Shown in pieces: positions 1-7,862 of a stretch of 64,000 nucleotides of DNA. The translations under genes and the position numbers were made by a program. The stretch is from contig NZ_LJOD01000013.1 in NCBI RefSeq assembly GCF_001295265.1, positions 62,001 to 126,000 on the forward strand, given 5' to 3'. Source of the stretch: Chryseobacterium indologenes. GTDB taxonomy: Bacteria; Bacteroidota; Bacteroidia; Flavobacteriales; Weeksellaceae. Each line of letters starts with the position of its first letter. The first letter of the stretch is position 1. The notes beneath the pieces are model-generated. The model saw only the letters and a program-made list of their open reading frames with translations, searched no databases and had not been told where the DNA came from.

Positions 1-60
1 AGTTCATATTTTTATATTTTTTGTAATGATATGTTCAGGTTTAATTTTTTTAAAAACATC

Positions 61-90
61 AAGAAACTAAATTTTAAGGCTTAGTTTCTT
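61..90. repeat. Perfect 10-bp inverted repeat
   Basis: AAGAAACTAA and its exact reverse complement are separated by 10 bases. On the minus strand the stem is followed by a short T-rich run, so it could be a terminator or the tail of a gene lying left of the window. No gene is recognisable in positions 1-377 apart from the promoter-like element next to the TetR gene. Confidence 0.45.
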
Positions 91-169
91 AATGCCATCA
101 GTTATTTAATCATTTAATCGATTACCTTATCGCAAAAACTGTTCAATTATTAAATTTACAAAAAATACG

Positions 170-240
170 GACAAAATTTCCGGATTTGCTATTTTTAACG
201 TAAAATTAACTTGACAAAATTTCCGATTCAGTATTTTTTT
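170..240. repeat. Short direct repeat in AT-rich spacer
   Basis: GACAAAATTTCCG occurs at 170-182 and again at 213-225. Each copy is followed by a similar AT-rich tail, giving two imperfect copies of roughly 27 bases spaced 43 bases apart. The function is unknown. It lies about 140-200 bases upstream of the TetR regulator gene. Confidence 0.4.
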
Positions 241-358
241 CTTTTAAATTCATGAAGAATAGTCATAATAAGGTTTATTACTCCGGTTCCTTAAATCAGC
301 AGTGTGGGGATTTTTCCCAATCTCTGTGTTAAATTCCGGCTTTTTATTTCAGAATAGT

Positions 359-366
359 TACTTTTG
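359..366 (+). promoter_or_regulatory. Candidate -7 element of the TetR regulator gene
   Basis: TACTTTTG matches the Bacteroidota -7 consensus TAnnTTTG and lies 11 bases before the ATG of the regulator. I see no convincing TTG -33 element at the usual distance, so the call rests on one box. Confidence 0.4.
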
Positions 367-377
367 CATTTTACCAG

Positions 378-956
378 ATGGAACTTAAAGAAAAACAGAA
401 AAAAATATTAGATGTAGCCGTAGAACTTTTCAAAGAGAAAGGGTATATGGGGAGCTCGGTAAGAGACCTGGCTACAAAACTCAATATCAAAGCGGCCTCT
501 TTGTATGCCCACATCCGTTCTAAAGAAGAAATTCTTGAATGGATCTGCTTTGGGATTGCTCAGGAATTCTTTGATGAACTTCAGAAGGTGAAAAGTACTG
601 AAGCTGCTCCAAGGGATAAACTGAACCTGTTTATTGACAGGCATTTATCCGTGGTGCTTAAAAACCGCGATGTTACACATATTTATTCCAATGAATGGAA
701 GCATCTTGAAGAAAGGCTTCCCGAATTTGTTGAGCTCAGGAAAAACTACCAGGAAGATGTGGAAGAACTGATTTCTGAAATTTACCAAGCAGAAAAATGG
801 GAGCTGAAATCTCCTTCTTTTACTACAAGATTTATCCTGCACACCTTAAATAACTCTTATTTCTGGTTCAAAAGGAATAGTGATTCCACTGATGAAATCA
901 CTGAAGAGATCAGGGATAAAATCCTTTTCGGACTGCTTGGAAATCAGAAATACTGA
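378..956 (+). CDS. TetR/AcrR family transcriptional regulator, probable phenylacetate repressor
   Basis: The protein has 192 residues, a normal TetR length. Residues 1-60 form the N-terminal helix-turn-helix, with a conserved run ending in LYAHIRSKEEIL. The remaining helical part would be the ligand-binding and dimerisation domain. It lies 377 bases upstream of paaK on the same strand, and TetR-type PaaR proteins that sense phenylacetyl-CoA are known from other paa loci. A palindrome resembling the PaaR operator lies before paaK at 1309-1322, and no copy is visible before this gene, so autoregulation is not evident. The TetR family call is firm; the effector and target are inferred from position and the palindrome. 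Confidence 0.85.
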   Translation: MELKEKQKKILDVAVELFKEKGYMGSSVRDLATKLNIKAASLYAHIRSKEEILEWICFGIAQEFFDELQKVKSTEAAPRDKLNLFIDRHLSVVLKNRDVTHIYSNEWKHLEERLPEFVELRKNYQEDVEELISEIYQAEKWELKSPSFTTRFILHTLNNSYFWFKRNSDSTDEITEEIRDKILFGLLGNQKY

Positions 957-1273
957 TGAGGCATGCTTTTGAACTGAAATTTTTACAGACTGGTATTTAT
1001 AATATTAGCAGATAGTAAACGCATTGTTGAAGTGTGCATTTGAAAAAGTATCAATACAATTTTTTCCACACATCCCGTAGATTTCACAGTTTTTATATTT
1101 TTAATTTTTGCATTTCCAGCAGATTGAGCCGATTTTTAGAAGGTTTAATCTCGTGATGTTACAAGATTATGGATAACTGTTATCAGTCAAATGTACAATG
1201 ATAACTTCCATCCTTATCTCATTCTTATTTCAGTTATTTAGAATCATTCAAAATATGACAAAAATCATAAAAG

Positions 1274-1305
1274 TTTTGTCAGGTGGCAAAATCTTTTTAA
1301 ATTTA
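1274..1305 (+). promoter_or_regulatory. Probable promoter of the paa operon
   Basis: TTTTG at 1274-1278 is followed, after 19 bases, by TAAATTTA at 1298-1305. This fits the Bacteroidota pattern TTG-N19-TAnnTTTG with one mismatch in the last base. A start site would fall near 1310, inside the palindrome at 1309-1322. Confidence 0.55.
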
Positions 1306-1308
1306 CAC

Positions 1309-1322
1309 CTAACAAATGTTAG
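1309..1322. promoter_or_regulatory. Candidate PaaR-type operator
   Basis: CTAACAAATGTTAG is a perfect palindrome with 6-base arms and a 2-base centre. It has the layout CnAACrnnyGTTnG described for a TetR-type PaaR operator in Thermus (CNAACGNNCGTTNG), with A/T in place of the inner G/C. It sits just after the predicted -7 box and 11 bases before the paaK ATG, where a repressor would block transcription. It is the only such site I found in the locus. Confidence 0.55.
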
Positions 1323-1333
1323 TTAGTTAAGGT

Positions 1334-2650
1334 ATGGATTTTTCAGTTGAATATTTGAAGCTCGATCAGTTGAGACAGCTTCAGTCTGACCGGTTGGCGG
1401 CTTTAGTCACCTATCTTGCAGAGCGATCAGAATTTTATAGAGGAAAGTTTAATGAATCAGGAATTGCTCCCGAAGAGATAAGGTCAGTTGAAGATATTAC
1501 GAAACTTCCGATCACTTACAAACAGGATTTGAGAGATAACTATCCTTTCGGATTGTTTACCGTTCCTAAAAGTGAGCTTCAGAGAATTCACTGCTCAAGC
1601 GGAACAACTGGAAAACCAACCGTGGTGGGTTATACCAAAGAAGATGTAGATCTTTTCAGTGAAGTGGTAGCACGGTCGCTGAATGCCGCCGGGGCAAAAC
1701 CGGGAATGCAGCTGCATAATGCATACGGATACGGAATTTTTACCGGTGGACTGGGACTGCATTACGGAGCAGAAAAGTTGGGAATGAGCGTTCTCCCGAT
1801 TTCAGGAGGAATGACGGCAAGACAGGTAGACCTGATCATGGATTTCAAACCGGAAGTCATCTGCTGTTCGCCGTCTTATGCACTTACGATCGCTGATGAA
1901 TTTGCCAACAGAGGAATTTCTGCCGATGAAATCAGTCTGAAATATGCGGTTTTAGGTTCAGAGCCTTGGACGGAAATTATCCGTGGGCATATTGAAGAAA
2001 GATTAGGCCTTCATGCAACGAATATCTACGGACTAAGCGAAATTATCGGTCCGGGAGTTTCCATGGAAGACTTTGAGGAAAAAGGAGGTTCTTACATCTG
2101 GGAAGATCATTTTTATCCGGAAATTCTGGATCCGGTTACCAAACAGCCGGTTCCTTTCGGGGAAGAAGGAGTTCTGGTGATTACAACATTAACGAAAAAG
2201 GCAATGCCGCTTTTACGGTACTGGACCAATGATATCACCAGCCTGTATTATGATGAAAACAGTAAGAGAACCATGGTGAAAATGAAACCTATTAAGGGTA
2301 GGGCAGATGATATGCTGATCGTAAGAGGAGTGAATGTTTATCCAAGCCAGATTGAAGAAGCCTTTTCCCATGTAAAAGGTGTGGTTCCGAATTACTACCT
2401 GACCCCTGTAGAAAAAGAACAGATGTGTGTAGCCCTGGATATTGACGTGGAAATTGGAGATGAGTTGGTGAAAGACAAAAAAATACAGGCTGGTACCGAT
2501 GATTATTTTAATTTTGTAGGAAACTTTGGAAAAACCATAGAAAACGAAATAAAAAAACGCGTAGGAATCACCACAAAAGTAAAAATTCACGCTCAGGACA
2601 GCTTACCGAAGTGTGAAGGCGGAAAAATTAATAGAATACTTAAAAAATAA
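1334..2650 (+). CDS. paaK: Phenylacetate-CoA ligase
   Basis: This adenylate-forming enzyme converts phenylacetate, ATP and CoA to phenylacetyl-CoA, the entry step of the pathway. It has 438 residues, the usual size for PaaK. The phosphate-binding motif SSGTTGKPTV is at residues 88-97. The motif YGLSEIIGPG follows in the middle, and the hinge motif GRADDMLIVRG comes near residue 325, before the small C-terminal domain. The stop overlaps the start of paaE by one base, so the two are translationally coupled. It is the first structural gene of the operon and lies directly behind the proposed operator. Confidence 0.97.
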   Translation: MDFSVEYLKLDQLRQLQSDRLAALVTYLAERSEFYRGKFNESGIAPEEIRSVEDITKLPITYKQDLRDNYPFGLFTVPKSELQRIHCSSGTTGKPTVVGYTKEDVDLFSEVVARSLNAAGAKPGMQLHNAYGYGIFTGGLGLHYGAEKLGMSVLPISGGMTARQVDLIMDFKPEVICCSPSYALTIADEFANRGISADEISLKYAVLGSEPWTEIIRGHIEERLGLHATNIYGLSEIIGPGVSMEDFEEKGGSYIWEDHFYPEILDPVTKQPVPFGEEGVLVITTLTKKAMPLLRYWTNDITSLYYDENSKRTMVKMKPIKGRADDMLIVRGVNVYPSQIEEAFSHVKGVVPNYYLTPVEKEQMCVALDIDVEIGDELVKDKKIQAGTDDYFNFVGNFGKTIENEIKKRVGITTKVKIHAQDSLPKCEGGKINRILKK

Positions 2651-3735
2651 TGAATTCATTTTATAAACTTAAGACTGTAAAAGTTCAGAAAGATACTCCC
2701 GAAGCAGTAAATGTAGCGGTAGAAATCCCTGAAGAACTGAAGGATAAATTCAGGTTCAAGCAGGGGCAGTATCTTAATTTCCGGATGATGATCAACGGAA
2801 ATGAAGAGAGACGTTCTTATTCTATCTGCAATGCTCCAAGCGAGAAAAGTAATACCCTTGAAGTGTTGGTAAAGCTTCTGGAAGGCGGAAAAGTTTCAGG
2901 ATATTTCAATGAGCATCTTCATATGGATGAGTTGTTGGAAGTAATGCCTCCAATGGGTGGATTCAACACCTCTTATCATCCTACGAATGTAAAAACCTAC
3001 GTAGGTTTGGCAGCGGGAAGCGGAATCAGTCCGGTCTTATCAAACATTAAAGAAAGCCTTTACCAGGAACCGAACAGCAATGCTTACCTTTTCTACAGCA
3101 ACAGAAGTATGAATCATGTGATGAAGAGAGCAGAAATTGATAAGCTGGTAGAGCAATTCAACGGAAGGCTGAAAGTAATCTATCTGGTAAGCCGTGAAAA
3201 ACACGAAGACCCTGTATTTGAAGGACGTATTTCAGCAGAGAAGCTGGAACAGCTCTTTGAAAGATATGCTGATATTGATGTTAAAGAAGCAACCTATTTT
3301 ATCTGCGGACCGGCAGAAATGATTAAAGGAATTGCTGATTATTTAAAGAAAGATAAAAAAGTGCCTGCCATTCAGGTATTGTTTGAATATTTCACGGCTC
3401 CTGATGAAGAAAACTCTGAGGAGATGAGTGAAGAATTCAAGGCTATTGCCAATATTGAAAGTATGGTAACGGTAATCATTGATGATGATGAATATTCGTT
3501 CCACTTAAATTCCAAAAAAGAGAGTATCTTAGATAAAGCATTGAAAGACCAGCTTCCTGTTCCTTTCGCATGTAAAGGAGGGGTGTGCTGTACGTGTAAA
3601 GCGCAGGTTTTAGAAGGAGAAGTATTCATGGAGAAAAACTTTGCCCTTACCGAAGATGAGGTAGCCAAAGGCTATGTACTGACGTGCCAGTGTCATCCGA
3701 CAACCAATGTGGTGATGCTTAATTATGATGTTTAA
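2650..3735 (+). CDS. paaE: 1,2-phenylacetyl-CoA epoxidase, reductase subunit
   Basis: PaaE passes electrons from NADPH to the di-iron oxygenase PaaABC. The 361-residue protein starts with an FAD-binding domain (motif RRSYSICNAP), followed by an NAD(P)-binding domain (AAGSGISPVLSNI, later YFICGPAEMI). It ends in a plant-type [2Fe-2S] domain with the ligands CKGGVCCTC and a final LTCQC. Domain order and length match PaaE of other bacteria. The gene sits between paaK and paaA rather than at the end of paaABCDE as in Escherichia coli. Confidence 0.96.
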   Translation: MNSFYKLKTVKVQKDTPEAVNVAVEIPEELKDKFRFKQGQYLNFRMMINGNEERRSYSICNAPSEKSNTLEVLVKLLEGGKVSGYFNEHLHMDELLEVMPPMGGFNTSYHPTNVKTYVGLAAGSGISPVLSNIKESLYQEPNSNAYLFYSNRSMNHVMKRAEIDKLVEQFNGRLKVIYLVSREKHEDPVFEGRISAEKLEQLFERYADIDVKEATYFICGPAEMIKGIADYLKKDKKVPAIQVLFEYFTAPDEENSEEMSEEFKAIANIESMVTVIIDDDEYSFHLNSKKESILDKALKDQLPVPFACKGGVCCTCKAQVLEGEVFMEKNFALTEDEVAKGYVLTCQCHPTTNVVMLNYDV

Positions 3736-3813
3736 AAATTTAATGTAATAATCTGCCAGTGTAGCAATTATTGGTACATTGCTAGATTGATACATCGCTA
3801 AATTGAAAAAATT
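3736..3813. repeat. Intergenic palindromic repeat, paaE-paaA spacer
   Basis: This AT-rich spacer belongs to the repeat family found between many paa genes here. It has diagnostic pieces such as GGTACATTGCTAGATTG, GATACATCGCTAAATTG and the partly complementary AGTGTAGCAATTATTGG, so the transcript could fold. I see no promoter or terminator in it. Confidence 0.6.
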
Positions 3814-4752
3814 ATGGATTTAGAAAAATTTGTTCAATACGTTCACGAAGAAAATAAAGTAGAACCAAAAGACATTATGCCTGATGATTACAGGAAATTA
3901 TTGGTTCGCCAGATCTCACAACATGCCCATTCTGAAATTGTAGGAATGCTGCCGGAAGCCAACTGGATCTCCAGAGCTCCCTCATTGAGAAGAAAAATGG
4001 CGCTTCTGGCAAAAGTTCAGGATGAAGCAGGCCACGGATTATATCTGTATGCTGCCACAGAAACGCTTGGAAACGGTACCATCAGAGCAGACAGAGATGC
4101 TACTTATGATGATATGCTGGCCGGAAAAGCAAAGTATTCCAGTATTTTTAATTACCCGACTTTAAGCTGGGCAGATATAGGAGCCATCGGCTGGCTGGTA
4201 GACGGTGCTGCCATTATGAACCAGGTAATGCTGATGGGGAACTCTTACGGTCCTTATTCAAGAGCAATGGTAAGAATCTGTAAAGAAGAATCTTTCCACC
4301 AGAGACAGGGATATGAAATTCTGATGGCACTTTGCCGTGGTACAAAACAGCAGAAAGAAATGGCTCAGGCAGCACTTAACCGCTTCTGGTGGCCGGCTCT
4401 GATGATGTTTGGCCCTAATGATGACAGCTCGCCAAACTCAAAACTTTCTATGAATTATAGAGTGAAACGGGAGAGTAACGACAGCCTTCGTCAGAGATTT
4501 ATTGACGTAACCGTTGCCCAGGCAGAATTCTTAGGCTTAACCATTCCGGATAAAGACCTGAAATGGAATGAAGAAAGACAGCACTATGATTTCGGGGAAC
4601 TCCCATGGGATGAGTTTATGGAAATCCTAAAAGGAAACGGACCTTGCAACAAGAAAAGACTGCAGACCAAAGTAAAAGCCCAGCAGGAAAACCTTTGGGT
4701 AAAAGAAGCGGCCGCAGCATTTGCAAAAAAACAGGAAGAAAAAACAATATAA
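3814..4752 (+). CDS. paaA: 1,2-phenylacetyl-CoA epoxidase, catalytic subunit A
   Basis: PaaA carries the di-iron centre that inserts one oxygen atom into the ring of phenylacetyl-CoA, giving the 1,2-epoxide. The 312-residue protein has the paired carboxylate and histidine motifs of this ferritin-like fold, QDEAGH in the first half and KEESFHQRQGYE in the second. Its length matches characterised PaaA proteins. It works as a complex with PaaC, PaaB and the reductase PaaE. Confidence 0.97.
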   Translation: MDLEKFVQYVHEENKVEPKDIMPDDYRKLLVRQISQHAHSEIVGMLPEANWISRAPSLRRKMALLAKVQDEAGHGLYLYAATETLGNGTIRADRDATYDDMLAGKAKYSSIFNYPTLSWADIGAIGWLVDGAAIMNQVMLMGNSYGPYSRAMVRICKEESFHQRQGYEILMALCRGTKQQKEMAQAALNRFWWPALMMFGPNDDSSPNSKLSMNYRVKRESNDSLRQRFIDVTVAQAEFLGLTIPDKDLKWNEERQHYDFGELPWDEFMEILKGNGPCNKKRLQTKVKAQQENLWVKEAAAAFAKKQEEKTI

Positions 4753-4837
4753 CAATATACCAGTGTTAAAATGTAACAATGAGTTGAATACATAATTGGT
4801 AAACTGTTACATGGATACATTGTTAAATTAAAAAAAT
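4753..4837. repeat. Intergenic palindromic repeat, paaA-paaB spacer
   Basis: The spacer contains AAAATGTAACAATG, AATTGGTAAACTGTTACA and GATACATTGTTAAATTA, the same elements as the other paa spacers. The TGTAACA and TGTTACA pieces are complementary and could form a hairpin in the operon transcript. Confidence 0.6.
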
Positions 4838-5119
4838 ATGGCAAATTTAGATATGTGGGAAGTGTTTATTCAGACTAAACCGGGATTATCCCACAAACAC
4901 GCCGGAACCGTTCAGGCTCCTACAGCAGAAATGGCTTTGCAGAATGCAAGAGACGTTTATACCAGAAGAAAAGAAGGAACCTGTGTTTGGGTAGTTCCGA
5001 GCAAATATATTGTAAGCTCAGAAGGAATGGAGCAGGATGCATTTTTTGACCCGGCAGACGATAAGCTATACCGTCACCCTACTTTCTATGACATTCCCAA
5101 CGACGTTAAAAATATGTAA
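4838..5119 (+). CDS. paaB: 1,2-phenylacetyl-CoA epoxidase, subunit B
   Basis: PaaB is the small non-catalytic subunit that bridges PaaAC dimers. This protein has 93 residues, the normal size. It shows the family sequence MWEVFIQTKPGLSHKHAG near the N-terminus and AENALQNARDVYTRR-like text after it (here AEMALQNARDVYTRR). The position between paaA and paaC is the standard gene order. Confidence 0.95.
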   Translation: MANLDMWEVFIQTKPGLSHKHAGTVQAPTAEMALQNARDVYTRRKEGTCVWVVPSKYIVSSEGMEQDAFFDPADDKLYRHPTFYDIPNDVKNM

Positions 5120-5218
5120 TAAGAATAAGACTTTAAGATAATAGAAGAGTAGATAAAAGACATTAAGGTCTACCGATCTATCTCTCTGTCATCTATTCGT
5201 CTTCAAATTTATTAAACA
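5120..5218. repeat. paaB-paaC spacer with imperfect inverted repeat of another type
   Basis: This spacer differs from the TAACAATGTA-type spacers. A left half containing AGAAGAGTAGATAAAAGAC is partly complementary to a right half containing GTCATCTATTCGTCTT, so it may fold into a long imperfect hairpin. No coding potential is evident. Confidence 0.45.
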
Positions 5219-5968
5219 ATGAATCCACTATATAATTATTTACTGAAATTGGCCGATGACAGCTTCATCATGGGGCAGAGACTATCGGAATGGTGTGGTG
5301 AAGGACCATATCTGGAAGAAGATATAGCTCTTACCAATATCGCTTTAGATGAATTGGGGCAGGCCAATAATTTCTACCAGTATGCTTCAAGAGTTGCTGA
5401 CAATGGTAAAAGCGAAGATGATCTGGCATTCCTGAGATATGAGCACGAATATGTAAATGCACACTGGACAGAACTTCCTAACGAAGATTATGCACAGACG
5501 ATCCTTAAAGTATACGTATTTTCTATCTATCAGAAGCTGATGTACGAAGCCCTTTCAAACTCTGCGGATGAAGAACTTTCTGCCATTGCTCAGAAATCGT
5601 TGAAAGAAGTAAAATACCACTATACCCACGCTTCTTCATGGATGAAGATTTTTGCCCAGGGAACAGAAGAAAGCCGTGAACGTCTGGTAAAAGCCATTGA
5701 GAACATCTGGGAATACACCAAAGGACTGTTTGCAAAAGTAGAGGGAGAAGATGATCTTATCGCTTTGAATATTGCTCCCAATGCAGATGAGCTATACAGC
5801 GAATTTGTAACCATTACGCAAAAAGATTTCCAGGAGTTCGGACTAGAGTATCCGGCCAATCCTTTCATGCAGCCGAAATCAAGAACAGGATATCATACGG
5901 AATACTTCGGATATATTCTTTGTGAGCTTCAGTATATGCAGAGAGCATATCCTGGCTGCACCTGGTAG
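5219..5968 (+). CDS. paaC: 1,2-phenylacetyl-CoA epoxidase, structural subunit C
   Basis: PaaC is a ferritin-fold paralogue of PaaA that lacks a working iron site and holds the complex together. The 249-residue length is normal. Family text is visible as LPNEDYAQTILKVYVFSIYQ in the middle and VKYHYTHASSWM later. Neighbours are paaB before and paaD after, separated by repeat-bearing spacers. Confidence 0.95.
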   Translation: MNPLYNYLLKLADDSFIMGQRLSEWCGEGPYLEEDIALTNIALDELGQANNFYQYASRVADNGKSEDDLAFLRYEHEYVNAHWTELPNEDYAQTILKVYVFSIYQKLMYEALSNSADEELSAIAQKSLKEVKYHYTHASSWMKIFAQGTEESRERLVKAIENIWEYTKGLFAKVEGEDDLIALNIAPNADELYSEFVTITQKDFQEFGLEYPANPFMQPKSRTGYHTEYFGYILCELQYMQRAYPGCTW

Positions 5969-6045
5969 ACAACGGACCAATGTATCAGTATACAATGAAG
6001 CAAGGTTGCTCACTGTTCTACTGTTAAATTGTTAAATTAAAGAAA
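5969..6045. repeat. Intergenic palindromic repeat, paaC-paaD spacer
   Basis: The spacer carries CCAATGTATCAGTATACAATG and ends in the repeated tail ACTGTTAAATTGTTAAATT that marks the paa spacer family. An in-frame stop at 6025-6027 inside it limits where paaD can start. Confidence 0.55.
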
Positions 6046-6510
6046 TTGAACAATCTATTAGATTTATTAAAAACAATCCCTGATCCGGAAATTCCCGTGA
6101 TTGATATTGTGGAACTGGGAATTGTAAGGGACGCGAAAATCACCGGCGAAAATACCTGTGAAGTAACCATTACGCCTACTTATTCCGCCTGTCCTGCAAT
6201 GTTTACCATTGAAGAGGATATTATCAAAATGATGAAAGAAAACGGCTGGGAGGCAAAAGTGGTGACCAAAATGTTTCCGATCTGGACAACAGACTGGTTA
6301 ACCGATGAAGCCAGAGAGAAGCTCCGTGCCTACGGAATTACCCCTCCGGAAAAAGGAGCAGACGAACATCATATAGGGAAACCGAAAAAATGTCCACGAT
6401 GCGGTTCCGAACATACCAAACAGATCAGCAGGTTCGGATCCACTTTATGTAAGGCCTCCTATCAATGTTTAGACTGTCTGGAGCCTTTTGATTATTTTAA
6501 ATGCCACTAA
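6046..6510 (+). CDS. paaD: 1,2-phenylacetyl-CoA epoxidase maturation protein
   Basis: PaaD is needed for a functional epoxidase, probably for iron or Fe-S delivery. The 154-residue protein has an N-terminal MIP18/DUF59 domain (TIPDPEIPVIDIVELGIV) and a C-terminal zinc-ribbon with CPRCG and CLDCLEPF. The start is unusual. The frame is closed by a stop at 6025-6027, and the only common start codon before the conserved sequence is TTG at 6046, giving MNNLLDLLKTIPDPEIPV. The next ATG in frame is well inside the conserved domain, so a TTG start is well supported. Confidence 0.94.
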   Translation: MNNLLDLLKTIPDPEIPVIDIVELGIVRDAKITGENTCEVTITPTYSACPAMFTIEEDIIKMMKENGWEAKVVTKMFPIWTTDWLTDEAREKLRAYGITPPEKGADEHHIGKPKKCPRCGSEHTKQISRFGSTLCKASYQCLDCLEPFDYFKCH

Positions 6511-6649
6511 TCTATAAATGAAGTGCAGCTGATATTATTACATGGTATTTGTAACATTGTTAATCTGTTCAATTGTTATAGTATTACAGGCCGTTACATT
6601 AATTTATATTGTTAAATTAGTGCATTGTTAAATAATAAAATTAAAAACT
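6511..6649. repeat. Intergenic palindromic repeat, paaD-paaG spacer
   Basis: This 139-base spacer has several repeat-family pieces: GTAACATTGTTAATCTGTTC, CAATTGTTATAGTATTACAG, GGCCGTTACATTAA and ATTGTTAAATTAGTGCATTGT. It is the longest single spacer of the family apart from the duplicated one at 9981-10197. I see no gene in it. Confidence 0.55.
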
Positions 6650-7450
6650 ATGTATACACAACTTGATATTGAAACGCATTTTGACGGGAAACTGAAAATT
6701 GCTTATCTCAACCAGCCGGAAACTATGAATGCCCTCACAAAACCGGCACTGGGAGACCTCAGAGATTTCATTAAAGAATGCAGTGAGGATGAAACTGTAA
6801 GATGTGTGGCTATTTCCGGAAGAGGAAGAGCTTTCTGCTCAGGGCAGAACCTGGACGAAGCTTTTGTTGTGGGAAAAGAACACCATGACCAGGACATTAT
6901 CAGAAAAATCGTAGTAGACTACTACAACCCTCTAGTTCTGGAAGTTACCCGTTGTAAAAAACCGGTTATCGCTTTGGTAAACGGTCCGGCGGTAGGAGCA
7001 GGAGCCATGCTAGCCCTGATCTGTGATTTTGTACTGGCGAATAATAAAGCGTATTTCTCACAGGCATTCTCCAATATCGGATTAATTCCTGATACAGGAG
7101 GAACTTATTTCTTACCGAAACTTTTAGGCAGACAATTAGCCAATTATCTTGCTTTTACAGGTAAAAAATTATCTGCAGAAGAATCTAAAATTCACGGTCT
7201 TGTAGCAGAAGTTTTTACAGAAGAAGAATTTGCCCCGAAATCAATGGAGATTCTTGAGAAAATGGCGAATATGCCGACTGCAGCAATCAAATTGACGAAA
7301 AAAGCTTTTGCCAACTCTTATACAAACACTCTGAAAGAGCAGCTTGAATTAGAAGGAGATCTTCAACAGGAAGCCGCAGAAACAGAAGACTTCATAGAAG
7401 GAGTAAATGCCTTTTTACAGAAAAGAAAACCTAATTATAAAGGGAAATAA
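6650..7450 (+). CDS. paaG: 1,2-epoxyphenylacetyl-CoA isomerase (enoyl-CoA hydratase family)
   Basis: PaaG isomerises the ring epoxide to oxepin-CoA. The 266-residue crotonase-fold protein has the oxyanion-hole motifs SGRGRAFCSGQNL and NGPAVGAGAMLAL. It also has FSNIGLIPDTGGT, where the aspartate matches the catalytic residue of PaaG rather than the second glutamate of typical hydratases. The C-terminus EGVNAFLQKRKPNYKGK closely follows E. coli PaaG. PaaF, the related 2,3-dehydroadipyl-CoA hydratase, has no separate gene in this locus, so this protein or an unlinked hydratase must cover that step. Confidence 0.92.
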   Translation: MYTQLDIETHFDGKLKIAYLNQPETMNALTKPALGDLRDFIKECSEDETVRCVAISGRGRAFCSGQNLDEAFVVGKEHHDQDIIRKIVVDYYNPLVLEVTRCKKPVIALVNGPAVGAGAMLALICDFVLANNKAYFSQAFSNIGLIPDTGGTYFLPKLLGRQLANYLAFTGKKLSAEESKIHGLVAEVFTEEEFAPKSMEILEKMANMPTAAIKLTKKAFANSYTNTLKEQLELEGDLQQEAAETEDFIEGVNAFLQKRKPNYKGK

Positions 7451-7454
7451 TCAA

Positions 7455-7862
7455 TATGAAAATGAGCTAATTTGAAAATGAGAAACGATAGGGAGAATAG
7501 AATTGTCAATAAAACTTTCGAATTTACATTGGATATTATTGAATTTTCAGAAGGACTTTATAAGGCAAGCAGGTTTTTCGATCGCGAATCAAATTTTTAA
7601 ATCGGGAACATCCATTGGGGCTAAGGTAATAGAAGCTCAAAATGCTGAAAGAAGGCTGATTTTATTTATAAAATAAACAGGCTAAAGAAGCAGATGAAAC
7701 AGAATATTGGCTTTTACTATGTTTGCAATCACCGTTTTTGAGTTCACCGGACGAAAATTATTTGTTTAAAAGAGATTATATTAATTCTCTCCAAAATTGT
7801 TTCTACTTCAAAATTTAAATAATTTTCAAATGAGCTCATTTTCAAATTTTCAAATTAAAAAT
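7455..7862. repeat. Inverted repeats bracketing the four-helix-bundle pseudogene
   Basis: The left side (7455-7482) reads ATGAAAATGAGCTAATTTGA and onward. The right side (7822-7852) contains CAAATGAGCTCATTTTCAAA, largely its reverse complement. The right copy is itself palindromic around GAGCTC. The two copies enclose the broken gene at 7478-7818 and differ from the TAACAATGTA-type spacers of the rest of the operon. They may mark the ends of an inserted unit. Confidence 0.5.
7478..7818 (+). pseudogene. Frameshifted four-helix-bundle protein gene (23S rRNA intervening-sequence protein family)
   Basis: Conserved pieces of this family appear in order in all three frames. MRNDRENRIVNKTFEFTLDI starts at 7478, IANQIFKSGTSIGAKVIEAQ starts at 7581 in a second frame, and AKEADETEYWLLLCLQSP starts at 7681 in a third, ending at TAA 7816-7818. 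Together they cover a nearly full-length protein of about 110 residues, so at least two frameshifts have broken it. These small proteins are common in Bacteroidota, often as single genes inserted between others. It lies between paaG and paaH and does not seem to block the operon. Confidence 0.8.
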
